Positions 1-5,429 of a stretch of DNA of 5,429 nucleotides are shown piece by piece. This stretch comes from Methylococcaceae bacterium NSP1-2. GTDB taxonomy: Bacteria > Pseudomonadota > Gammaproteobacteria > Methylococcales > Methylomonadaceae. A program made the translations under genes and the position numbers. The notes under the pieces were generated by a model. The model saw only the letters and a list, made by a program, of their open reading frames with translations. It ran no database searches and was not told the origin of the DNA. Position 1 is the first letter of the stretch. Each line of letters begins with the position of its first letter. The stretch is taken from positions 1 to 5,429 of the forward strand of contig NQJH01000135.1 of the NCBI GenBank assembly GCA_002256685.1. Reading direction: 5' to 3'.

Positions 1-670
1 ATAACGTACCTGCTTTATCGACACCAAATTCAAATTTGGTATCGGCAATAATAATGCCGCGTTCTTTGGCGTAACTTGCCGCTTCTTTGTATAGTTTCAA
101 ACTGGCATCGCGTACTTGTTCGGCTAAATCTTGTCCGATTAACGCGACGGTTTCAGCAAACGAGACGTTTTCATCATGTTGATCGACGGCGGCTTTGGTT
201 GATGGCGTGTAAATGGGTTCGGGCAGTTGTTGGGCTTGTTGTAAGCCTTCGGGTAATTGAATGCCGCACACTGCCCCTGTCTTTTGATAATCTTTCCACC
301 CTGAACCTATCAGATAACCGCGTACAATGGCTTCAACAGGTAACGGCGTTAATAATTTAACGACGATAGCGCGTCCTTCAATCGGGGCGCGTTCTTCGGC
401 ATTGGGTATTATCTGTTCTAAGGGAATATCAACGATATGGTTAGGCATGACGTGCTGCATTTTTTTAAACCAGAAATTAGAAATACTGGTTAATACCCGT
501 CCTTTATTAGGAATGGGATTGGGCAAAATGACATCAAATGCAGACAGTCTATCGGTGGTAACAATGAGCATGTGTTCATCATCAATGGCATAAATATCAC
601 GCACTTTGCCACGCGCAATGAGTTTTAAAGAAGGCAGTTCTGATTGATAAAGTGCGTCTGGAGTGGTCAT
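1..670 (-). CDS. purC: Phosphoribosylaminoimidazole-succinocarboxamide synthase (SAICAR synthetase), C-terminus cut by window edge
   Basis: This cytosolic enzyme ligates L-aspartate to CAIR using ATP, making SAICAR in de novo purine biosynthesis. Translating the minus strand from the ATG at 668-670 gives 223 residues before the left edge. The N-terminal ATP-binding part carries LIARGKVRDIY (17-27) and TTDRLSAFDVILP (38-50). The family signature PVEAIVRGYLIGSGW is at 111-125, and the active-site region STKAAVDQHDENVSF is at 157-171. The last visible stretch, IIIADTKFEFGVD (206-218), is also typical. Its spacing and sequence suggest the longer (about 290-300 residue) ADE1-like form, so roughly 70 residues should lie outside the window. 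The start is supported by a GAGGA ribosome site (674-678) three bases upstream and by N-terminal similarity to the family. It is divergent from djlA. No frameshift or missing motif is seen in the visible part. Confidence 0.96.
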   Translation of the reverse strand, partial: MTTPDALYQSELPSLKLIARGKVRDIYAIDDEHMLIVTTDRLSAFDVILPNPIPNKGRVLTSISNFWFKKMQHVMPNHIVDIPLEQIIPNAEERAPIEGRAIVVKLLTPLPVEAIVRGYLIGSGWKDYQKTGAVCGIQLPEGLQQAQQLPEPIYTPSTKAAVDQHDENVSFAETVALIGQDLAEQVRDASLKLYKEAASYAKERGIIIADTKFEFGVDKAGTL

Positions 671-740
671 AAGTCCTCGATAAGTTGCAAGATGGTTAAT
701 GTTATAATTTTAACATTATTAACGGTATAGGGTTGTTTGA
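671..740. promoter_or_regulatory. Divergent purC/djlA intergenic region with putative djlA promoter
   Basis: This 70-bp spacer must hold the start signals of both genes unless one lies inside a coding region. On the plus strand a perfect TATAAT lies at 703-708, which would put a djlA transcript start near 714-716. No good -35 box sits 16-18 bp upstream. TTGCAA at 685-690 is only 12 bp away, so the promoter is weak, activator-dependent or misread. On the minus strand TAAAAT (707-712) could serve purC, also without a clear -35. A modest djlA ribosome site, TAGGG, is at 728-732, eight bases before the ATG. The box assignments are inference from consensus matching. Confidence 0.4.
695..723. repeat. 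Imperfect inverted repeat (possible operator) between purC and djlA
   Basis: AATGTTA (698-704) and TAACATT (711-717) form a perfect 7-bp inverted repeat around a 6-base AT-rich centre. Outside it, GTTAAT (695-700) and ATTAAC (718-723) are also complementary; they are offset by three bases on the right arm. The repeat overlaps the TATAAT box, a position where a bound regulator would block transcription. The sequence is very AT-rich, so a chance palindrome is possible, and I do not recognise it as a PurR site. Confidence 0.4.
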
Positions 741-1535
741 ATGAGTTTTTTAAAGTCGGTAGTCGGTGGTGTATTTGGCTTTGTGGTCGGTGGACCGCTA
801 GGTGCTATTGTAGGTGCATCCCTTGCCTATCAACTGGGTAATAGTGAAAGTGAAGCTGATACTAGCGAGTCATCCCAAACGCAAATGGCGTTTTTTGTGG
901 CGACTTTTTCAGTGATGGGTTGTATGGCTAAAATAAATGGTAGGGTTTGCCCTGCGGCAATCAGCTTTGCTAAGCAAATCATGAATGAATTGCAGTTAAA
1001 TGCCGAACTACGCACCACGGCGATTGATCTTTTTCGACAAGGAAAACAAGTAGATTTCCCGCTGGATCATGTGTTAGCTGAATTTTATAAAGAATGTCGC
1101 CAAAGCCCCGCGCTAATCCAGCGTTTTGTAGAAATTCAGTTACAAACAGCGATTGTTGACGGCACTTTAACCAGTGCCGAAGATGAATTATTATGGCGCG
1201 TGTGCCATCAACTAAAAATATCTCGCTTTCATTACCAACGGACAAAAATGCGGCTGTTCACGCAACAGTATTTTTATCAATCCAAAATACATAGCCCAAC
1301 AGTACGACCCGCATCCCGTTTAGCCGAGGCGTATCAGGTGTTAGGTGTAAGCCCCGATGCAAGCCAAACCGAAATTAAAAAGGCTTATCGCCGCCTAATG
1401 AGTCAACATCACCCCGACAAACTGGTTGCCAAGGGCTTGTCTGACGACAGAATGCGGCTTGCCAAAGAAAAAACGCAGCAGATTAGCAAAGCCTACGAAA
1501 CTATTCAAAAGTTAGGTAGCAAATTCACTCGCTAA
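741..1535 (+). CDS. djlA: Co-chaperone DjlA, membrane-anchored J-domain protein
   Basis: DjlA is an inner-membrane type III J-protein that stimulates the ATPase of DnaK; in E. coli it is linked to the Rcs envelope stress pathway. The 264-residue product is close to the usual length (271 in E. coli). Residues about 6-31 form one glycine-rich membrane segment with glycines at 9, 10, 13, 17, 18, 21 and 25, consistent with the dimerising anchor known for the family. Residues about 46-175 are the helical TerB-like region. A short linker leads to a C-terminal J domain (about 196-262) with the catalytic HPD at 224-226, followed by KLVAKGL, which is characteristic of DjlA rather than DnaJ. There is no G/F or zinc-finger region. 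It is alone on its strand and converges on pilU with 20 bp between stop codons; no terminator hairpin is visible in that gap. Confidence 0.95.
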   Translation: MSFLKSVVGGVFGFVVGGPLGAIVGASLAYQLGNSESEADTSESSQTQMAFFVATFSVMGCMAKINGRVCPAAISFAKQIMNELQLNAELRTTAIDLFRQGKQVDFPLDHVLAEFYKECRQSPALIQRFVEIQLQTAIVDGTLTSAEDELLWRVCHQLKISRFHYQRTKMRLFTQQYFYQSKIHSPTVRPASRLAEAYQVLGVSPDASQTEIKKAYRRLMSQHHPDKLVAKGLSDDRMRLAKEKTQQISKAYETIQKLGSKFTR

Positions 1536-1555
1536 TCACGACTGTGTTCAATTGT

Positions 1556-2707
1556 TTATTTTGGTATGAGTCGCCGTAGCTCTAATGAAGCATCTTCATC
1601 ATCAGAGGTGTCTAGCCCCATATCACCATTACCATAAGCGGTATTTTCATCGCCCAATTTAATCATTAAGCGTACTTCATTTTTAGAGTCTGCGGAGTTG
1701 AGTGCATCTTCGTAGCTAATTTTGTGTTCTTTGTATAAATCATAAAGAGCCGCATCAAAGGTTTGCATACCCTGCTCTTTTGAATCTTTCATTAATTCTT
1801 TGAGCTTATGAACCTCACCTTTGCGGATATAATCTTTAGCTAATGGTGTATTAAGGAAAATTTCCACGACCGGATAACGCCCTTTACCATCGGCGCGTTT
1901 AATCAATTGTTGCGCCACAATACCCTTCAGATTCAGTGACAAATCCATCAATAATTGATCGTGTAATTCATCAGGGAAAAAATGCAGGATACGATCTATC
2001 GCTTGGTTGGCATTATTGGCGTGTAGCGTTGATAAACATAAATGTCCTGTTTCTGCAAAGGTAATTGCATTTTGCATGGTTTCTCTAGTTCTAATTTCAC
2101 CGATCAGAATCACATCAGGTGCTTGACGCAGGGTGTTTTTTAACGCGACCTCATAAGATTCAGTATCTAGTCCTACTTCACGTTGGCTGATAATACAGCC
2201 TAGATGCGGGTGCTGAAACTCTATCGGGTCTTCAATAGTAATAATATGACCACGACTATTTTTATTACGGTGCTTAATTAACGCCGCTAAGGTGGTTGAT
2301 TTACCCGTGCCTGTCGCCCCTACAAAAATGACCAACCCCCGCTTTTCCATGATGAGGTCTTTTAAAATAAGCGGTAAATTCAAATCTTCAAGATCGGGTA
2401 TATCATGCTCAATACGGCGCAACACCATAGCAGCGGCATCACGCTGAGTAAAGGCACTGACTCGAAATCTGCCTAAGTCTGGATAAGAAATAGCAAACTG
2501 GCACTCTTTGGTATTTTCAAATTCTTTTTGCTGAGCTGGACTCATAATACCTTCGACAATTTTTAACGATTGCGTCTCTGTCAACGGTACTTTGGAAACA
2601 TCGATTATCGTCCCATCAACCTTTATACAAGGGGGTCGTCCTGCTGTTATAAATAAATCAGAAGCTTTTTTCTGGCACATCAATACCAGTAATGCTTTAA
2701 AATCCAT
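1556..2707 (-). CDS. pilU: Type IV pilus retraction accessory ATPase PilU
   Basis: PilU is a hexameric secretion-type ATPase at the inner-membrane base of the type IV pilus. It assists PilT in pulling pilin subunits out of the fibre, and in systems studied it depends on PilT. The 383-residue length fits PilU (382 in P. aeruginosa). An N-terminal PAS-like domain (about 1-100) precedes the RecA-like core. Visible motifs are Walker A GATGTGKST (130-138, Lys136), the Asp box around ITIEDPIEF (156-164), Walker B DVILIGEIR (198-206, Glu204) and the His box TGHLCLSTLHANN (220-232). All catalytic residues are present. The AIRNLIRE motif of PilT is missing (here TPLAKDYIRKGE, 287-298), and an acidic tail (DTSDDEDAS, 366-374) extends the C-terminus; both favour PilU. 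It lies 10 bp downstream of pilT and is probably co-transcribed. Confidence 0.96.
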   Translation of the reverse strand: MDFKALLVLMCQKKASDLFITAGRPPCIKVDGTIIDVSKVPLTETQSLKIVEGIMSPAQQKEFENTKECQFAISYPDLGRFRVSAFTQRDAAAMVLRRIEHDIPDLEDLNLPLILKDLIMEKRGLVIFVGATGTGKSTTLAALIKHRNKNSRGHIITIEDPIEFQHPHLGCIISQREVGLDTESYEVALKNTLRQAPDVILIGEIRTRETMQNAITFAETGHLCLSTLHANNANQAIDRILHFFPDELHDQLLMDLSLNLKGIVAQQLIKRADGKGRYPVVEIFLNTPLAKDYIRKGEVHKLKELMKDSKEQGMQTFDAALYDLYKEHKISYEDALNSADSKNEVRLMIKLGDENTAYGNGDMGLDTSDDEDASLELRRLIPK

Positions 2708-2713
2708 GATAAT

Positions 2714-2719
2714 CTCCTT
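2714..2719 (-). promoter_or_regulatory. pilU ribosome binding site overlapping the pilT stop codon
   Basis: Read on the minus strand, AAGGAG lies six bases upstream of the pilU ATG (2705-2707). Its first two bases belong to the pilT TAA stop (2718-2720). A strong Shine-Dalgarno sequence at the end of the upstream gene suggests that ribosomes finishing pilT feed pilU, which would help keep the two ATPases in proportion. The coupling is inferred. Confidence 0.8.
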
Positions 2720-3755
2720 AACGGAACATTTCTTTATTAACCGCTTTAGTCATTGCCATTGCCGACGTGACCAAGCCTTTATCAACCAATTCTTTCAGAT
2801 TTTGATCCAGCGTCTGCATACCATCCCTGCGTCCTGTTTGAATCGCAGAATACATTTGTGCAACTTTAGCCTCACGAATTAAGTTTCTAATCGCTGCCGT
2901 ACCCACCATAATTTCATGTGCGGCAATACGACCACCGCCGACTTTCTTAAGCAGTGACTGCGAAATAACCGCCTGTAATGACTCTGATAACATCGAACGT
3001 ATCATTTCCTTTTCTGCCGCTGGGAATACGTCAATAATACGGTCGATGGTTTTGGCGGCGGACGTGGTATGTAATGTACCGAATACAAGATGCCCTGTTT
3101 CTGCCGCCGTCATAGCAAGACGAATAGTTTCTAAATCTCGCATTTCACCCACCAAAATAATATCGGGGTCTTCACGCAGTGCTGAACGCAAGGCTTCATT
3201 AAAACCATGGGTATCACGGTGAACTTCGCGCTGATTGATTAAGGATTTTTGGCTTTCATGGACAAACTCGATAGGATCTTCAACGGTAAGAATATGCGCA
3301 TAATCATTGTAATTAATATGATTAACCATCGCCGCTAGCGTGGTTGATTTACCCGAACCGGTAGGACCTGTTACTAAAATAAGACCGCGTGGTTTTTTAC
3401 ACAATTCTTCAAAAAACTTGGGTGCTTTTAAATCTTCCAAACTTAATACGACTGAAGGAATGGTTCTAAAAACCGCCGCCGCCCCACGTTCCTGATTAAA
3501 GGCGTTGACCCGAAATCGAGCCACACCCGGTAAATCAAATGAAAAGTCGGTTTCTAAAAATTCTTCGTAATCACGGCGTTGTTTATCATTCATAATGTCA
3601 TAAATCAACGCATGAACACCTTTATGATCTAATGACGGAATATTAATACGCCGAATATCCCCATCAACTCGAATCATCGGCGGAAGTCCCGCTGATAAAT
3701 GTAAATCCGATGCTTTATTTTTAACAGAAAAGGCCAATAACTCAGTAATATCCAT
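2718..3755 (-). CDS. pilT: Type IV pilus retraction ATPase PilT
   Basis: PilT is the hexameric motor that powers pilus retraction, and so twitching motility and pilus-dependent DNA uptake. From the ATG at 3753-3755 it has 345 residues (344 in P. aeruginosa), starting MDITELLAFS as in that homologue. An upstream in-frame ATG (3759-3761) would add only Met-Phe, but it directly abuts the GAGGG ribosome site, so the inner ATG is preferred. Motifs numbered from there: ASDLHLSAGLPPMIRVDG (15-32) in the N-terminal domain, Walker A GPTGSGKST (130-138, Lys136), Asp box HILTVEDPIEF (154-164), Walker B IILVGEMRD (199-207, Glu204), His box with His222 and His229, and the retraction-specific AIRNLIRE (288-295). 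It is the first gene of a pilT-pilU unit and is divergent from yggS. The gene appears fully functional. Confidence 0.98.
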   Translation of the reverse strand: MDITELLAFSVKNKASDLHLSAGLPPMIRVDGDIRRINIPSLDHKGVHALIYDIMNDKQRRDYEEFLETDFSFDLPGVARFRVNAFNQERGAAAVFRTIPSVVLSLEDLKAPKFFEELCKKPRGLILVTGPTGSGKSTTLAAMVNHINYNDYAHILTVEDPIEFVHESQKSLINQREVHRDTHGFNEALRSALREDPDIILVGEMRDLETIRLAMTAAETGHLVFGTLHTTSAAKTIDRIIDVFPAAEKEMIRSMLSESLQAVISQSLLKKVGGGRIAAHEIMVGTAAIRNLIREAKVAQMYSAIQTGRRDGMQTLDQNLKELVDKGLVTSAMAMTKAVNKEMFR

Positions 3756-3761
3756 AAACAT

Positions 3762-3766
3762 CCCTC
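3762..3766 (-). promoter_or_regulatory. pilT ribosome binding site that decides the start codon
   Basis: GAGGG on the minus strand sits six bases before the ATG at 3753-3755 and zero bases before the ATG at 3759-3761. Normal Shine-Dalgarno spacing therefore selects the inner start, which also matches the N-terminus of known PilT proteins. Confidence 0.8.
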
Positions 3767-3857
3767 GGAAACATAAAAGTAAACGATTATTTTATACCAT
3801 AACCTAACTCATTGCTTTTTTGAAGCATTGATATTCATAATCCCTTAGCTATTTACT
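3767..3857. promoter_or_regulatory. Divergent pilT/yggS intergenic promoter region
   Basis: Both genes start outward from this AT-rich spacer. For yggS (plus strand), TTGCTT (3812-3817) and CATAAT (3836-3841), 18 bp apart, form a plausible sigma-70 pair with a start near 3848, leaving a leader of only about ten bases. For pilT (minus strand), TATAAA (3791-3796) is the best -10 candidate, but no acceptable -35 is found 16-18 bp upstream. I see no clear sigma-54 GG/GC pair. All assignments are consensus guesses. Confidence 0.35.
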
Positions 3858-4532
3858 ATGAGCACGATCATTCAATCTTTAAAACAACTGCACGCACAAA
3901 TTCAGCAAGCTGAAACATGCTACCAACGCCAATCAGATTCAGTATTATTACTGGCAGTAAGTAAATCTAAACCTGCCTCAATGATTACTACCGCTTACCA
4001 AGCAGGGCAACGCCATTTTGGTGAAAACTACCTACAAGAAGCCCTGAGTAAACAACAAGCTTTAGGCGCGTTTGATATAACATGGCATTTCATAGGTCCG
4101 ATTCAATCCAATAAAACCAAGGCTATTGCCAGTCATTTTGACTGGGTACATAGTGTGGATAATTTAAAGATTGCAAGGCGGCTTAGTGAGCAACGCCCCC
4201 AGTATTTAGCCCCGTTAAATATTTGCTTACAAGTGAATATCAGTGATGAAGCCAGTAAATCTGGTCTACGCTTGAATGAATTAGCTGAACTGTGTGAGCA
4301 AGTAGCGATGCTACCTAATATAAAACTGCGCGGTGTCATGGCAATTCCTGCCCCTAGTTTTAGTTTTGAACAACAATGCCAGCCCTATAAAGTCCTTTAT
4401 CAAGCGGTTAAAAAGCTTAATAAACCAGAACTTGATACGTTCTCTTTTGGTATGAGTGATGATTTAAACGCTGCGATTGCCGAAGGTTCGACCATCGTTA
4501 GGATTGGTACTGCACTGTTTGGGGCACGATAA
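3858..4532 (+). CDS. yggS: YggS family PLP homeostasis protein (PLPBP/PROSC)
   Basis: This cytosolic protein binds pyridoxal 5'-phosphate and has a fold type III barrel like alanine racemase, but no established catalytic activity. Family members buffer PLP, and their loss disturbs vitamin B6 and amino-acid pools. The 224-residue product is near the usual length (about 230). The PLP-binding Lys36 lies in LLAVSKSKP (31-39). Other family motifs are FGENYLQEA (54-62), WHFIGPIQSNK (76-86), LRGVMAIP (157-164), FGMSDDL (197-203) and VRIGTALFG (214-222), the last two shaping the phosphate pocket. The start matches the family N-terminus, although no Shine-Dalgarno sequence precedes it. It is divergent from pilT, as in many Gammaproteobacteria, but proC, which often follows, is absent; an RTX gene converges on it instead. 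Confidence 0.95.
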   Translation: MSTIIQSLKQLHAQIQQAETCYQRQSDSVLLLAVSKSKPASMITTAYQAGQRHFGENYLQEALSKQQALGAFDITWHFIGPIQSNKTKAIASHFDWVHSVDNLKIARRLSEQRPQYLAPLNICLQVNISDEASKSGLRLNELAELCEQVAMLPNIKLRGVMAIPAPSFSFEQQCQPYKVLYQAVKKLNKPELDTFSFGMSDDLNAAIAEGSTIVRIGTALFGAR

Positions 4533-4540
4533 GCGGCTTT

Positions 4541-4564
4541 TATCAAACCAATGTGGTGTTGATA
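4541..4564 (+). other. Bulged hairpin just after yggS
   Basis: TATCAAACCA (4541-4550) pairs with TGGTGTTGATA (4554-4564) if one G is bulged out, giving a ten-pair stem with a three-base loop, starting nine bases after the yggS stop. No T-run follows on either strand, so it is not a standard intrinsic terminator. It could protect the 3' end of the yggS mRNA or be fortuitous. Confidence 0.35.
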
Positions 4565-4587
4565 TACGCTAAATATTGTAGTTAAGC

Positions 4588-4618
4588 AAAAAAGCAAGCC
4601 CCTGAAAAGGGGCTTGCT
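4588..4618 (-). terminator. Intrinsic terminator of the RTX protein gene
   Basis: A perfect 11-bp stem (AGCAAGCCCCT at 4593-4603 with AGGGGCTTGCT at 4608-4618) closes on a GAAA tetraloop on the plus strand (TTTC on the minus strand). Reading the minus strand, the GC-rich hairpin begins 27 bases after the RTX stop codon and runs into six T residues (4593 down to 4588), the classic layout. On the plus strand no T-run follows the hairpin, so it would act less well for yggS, though preceding A residues do not exclude some two-way function. Confidence 0.88.
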
Positions 4619-4645
4619 GATAGTGATATTACAAAATATAAAACA

Positions 4646-5429
4646 TTAAATAATCCATACTGAATTAATTGGCACCCCTGAGGTGTTGACACTAGTAGCA
4701 GTCACACCGACTAATTCCACTAAGGTATCGGTCGCACCGCCATCTTGGAAAACATAAGTGTTGTTAGTATCGGCAACAAAAGCAACGGTATTACCTCCGG
4801 TGATATTGGCTTGCAAATAGGTTAAGACGTTGGCTAGATTAGTAGCCGCACTGACAGCGACTGGCGTGTCGTAGCCACCAAGATTGTCAAAACTGATAAT
4901 GCCACTGGTAATGCTGTGGCTACTGATCGTATCAGCTCCGACACCGACATCAGCACCATCGCCTATGCCATTACCGGCGATAAGAATACTAGATAAATCA
5001 AGCCTATCAACGCCTGCCTGATTAATTCCATTTCCCAAGGTAAAGCCATTTGCTACATCATAACTACTCACTAAGCTGTCACCTGTCGCAATAGTCAGCG
5101 TATCGATTGCAAGAGTCGATTCTGTGAGATTGTAAGTATCTTTACCAAGACCACCAATGAGAATATCTGCACCATCATCACCCGCTAACGTGTTATTTGC
5201 ACTGTTACCCGTTAGTTGATTGTTCAGCGCGTTACCTGTGCCGTTAATCGCTGCCGTACCGGTGAGAACTAGGTTCTCAACGTTGGCGGCTAAGGTGTAG
5301 GAAGAAGCTCTCGAATTAACAGTATCCGTGCCTTCGCCTGCATTCTCCACGACCACATCGCCGGTATCGCTAACAGCATAGGTGTCGTTTCCTAAGCCAC
5401 CTATCATGGTATCTATACCCGACCCGCCA
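4646..5429 (-). CDS. C-terminal part of an RTX-type calcium-binding, probably type I-secreted protein (N-terminus outside window)
   Basis: The reading frame is open to the right edge, so the 260 visible residues are only the C-terminal end. The ATG at 5405-5407 lies inside a repeat and is not a true start. Residues 1-17 are RTX repeats (GGSGIDTMI, GGLGNDTY), which bind calcium in a beta-roll outside the cell. Residues 26-80 form a linking beta-rich module (VENAGEGTDTV, SYTLAANVENLVLTGTA, GTGNALNNQLTGN), common in large bacterial repeat proteins. A second short RTX block, DDGADILIGGLGKDTY, is at 84-99. From about 100 to 260 the sequence is non-repetitive, rich in Gly, Asp, Thr and Asn and free of Cys, ending in SVWII. 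Proteins of this kind usually leave by a type I (ABC/MFP/TolC) system through an uncleaved C-terminal signal. The role (adhesin, enzyme or surface layer) cannot be told, since any catalytic domain would be upstream. Confidence 0.85.
   Translation of the reverse strand, partial: GGSGIDTMIGGLGNDTYAVSDTGDVVVENAGEGTDTVNSRASSYTLAANVENLVLTGTAAINGTGNALNNQLTGNSANNTLAGDDGADILIGGLGKDTYNLTESTLAIDTLTIATGDSLVSSYDVANGFTLGNGINQAGVDRLDLSSILIAGNGIGDGADVGVGADTISSHSITSGIISFDNLGGYDTPVAVSAATNLANVLTYLQANITGGNTVAFVADTNNTYVFQDGGATDTLVELVGVTATSVNTSGVPINSVWII
5130..5428 (-). repeat. RTX nonapeptide repeat region within the secreted protein
   Basis: Two short blocks fitting GGxGxDxxx flank one beta-rich spacer module. 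The block at the right edge (codons 5378-5428) encodes GGSGIDTMI followed by GGLGNDTY. The block at about 5132-5179 encodes DDGADILIGGLGKDTY. The first glycine of the second block is replaced by Asp, so its calcium site may be incomplete. The repeat array probably continues beyond the window. Confidence 0.75.

Noticed and set aside
76..593. Plus-strand open frames opposite purC
   Set aside because: The minus-strand translation is a clear SAICAR synthetase; the plus-strand products are compositionally odd and unrecognisable.
2592..2882. Plus-strand open frame spanning the pilU/pilT junction
   Set aside because: It lies entirely opposite two well-supported genes, has no recognisable motif, and is best explained as a shadow frame.
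1556..3755. pilT and pilU as a recent tandem duplication
   Set aside because: The two proteins differ throughout and each carries its own subfamily marks (AIRNLIRE in PilT, acidic tail in PilU), so this is the ancient paralogue pair.
3812..3827. Possible hairpin TGCTT...AAGCA in the pilT/yggS spacer
   Set aside because: Only five base pairs around a T-rich centre in AT-rich DNA; it is too weak to call a terminator or operator.
4400..4597. Minus-strand 65-residue frame between the RTX terminator and yggS
   Set aside because: Mostly antisense to yggS, its start lies inside the terminator hairpin of the upstream gene, and it lacks homology I can recognise.
5405..5407. ATG as start of the RTX protein
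   Set aside because: The frame is open upstream to the edge and encodes the preceding GGSGIDT repeat, so this Met is internal.
1..5429. CRISPR arrays, tRNA or rRNA genes, insertion sequences, phage genes or defence systems
   Set aside because: No regularly spaced repeats, cloverleaf-like segments, transposase motifs or terminal inverted repeats were seen on either strand; coding density leaves almost no room for them.

Overview
The window looks like chromosomal DNA from a gammaproteobacterium with a fairly AT-rich genome. The main reasons are a PilT and a PilU that match the Pseudomonas-type proteins almost motif for motif, a DjlA-type membrane J-protein, and the pilT–yggS divergent pair common in Gammaproteobacteria. 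A finer placement (for example Methylococcales or Thiotrichales) would be a guess. All genes are intact except the two cut by the window edges.

Layout from left to right. Positions 1-670 (minus) hold the N-terminal three quarters of purC, a purine biosynthesis enzyme, running off the left edge. A 70-bp divergent spacer with an imperfect palindrome and a TATAAT box separates it from djlA (741-1535, plus), a membrane-anchored Hsp70 co-chaperone. djlA converges on pilU across 20 bp. pilU (1556-2707, minus) and pilT (2718-3755, minus) form a tight two-gene unit, transcribed pilT first. They encode the two paralogous ATPases that retract type IV pili. A 102-bp divergent spacer follows, then yggS (3858-4532, plus), a PLP-binding homeostasis protein. 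yggS converges on the 3' end of a large RTX-type calcium-binding protein gene (4646-5429, minus), which enters from the right edge. A strong intrinsic terminator at about 4588-4618 is oriented for the RTX gene.

Functionally, pilT and pilU work together in twitching motility, DNA uptake and surface sensing. The RTX protein is probably exported by a type I secretion system and may sit at the surface, but nothing here ties it to the pili. purC, djlA and yggS are housekeeping neighbours with no visible link to each other.

I see no RNA genes, insertion sequences, CRISPR arrays or obvious foreign island. The most notable points are the absence of proC after yggS, where an RTX gene lies instead, the lack of a Shine-Dalgarno sequence at yggS, the palindromic spacer between purC and djlA, and the non-RTX C-terminal domain of the RTX protein. 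I found no convincing evidence of an undescribed system.
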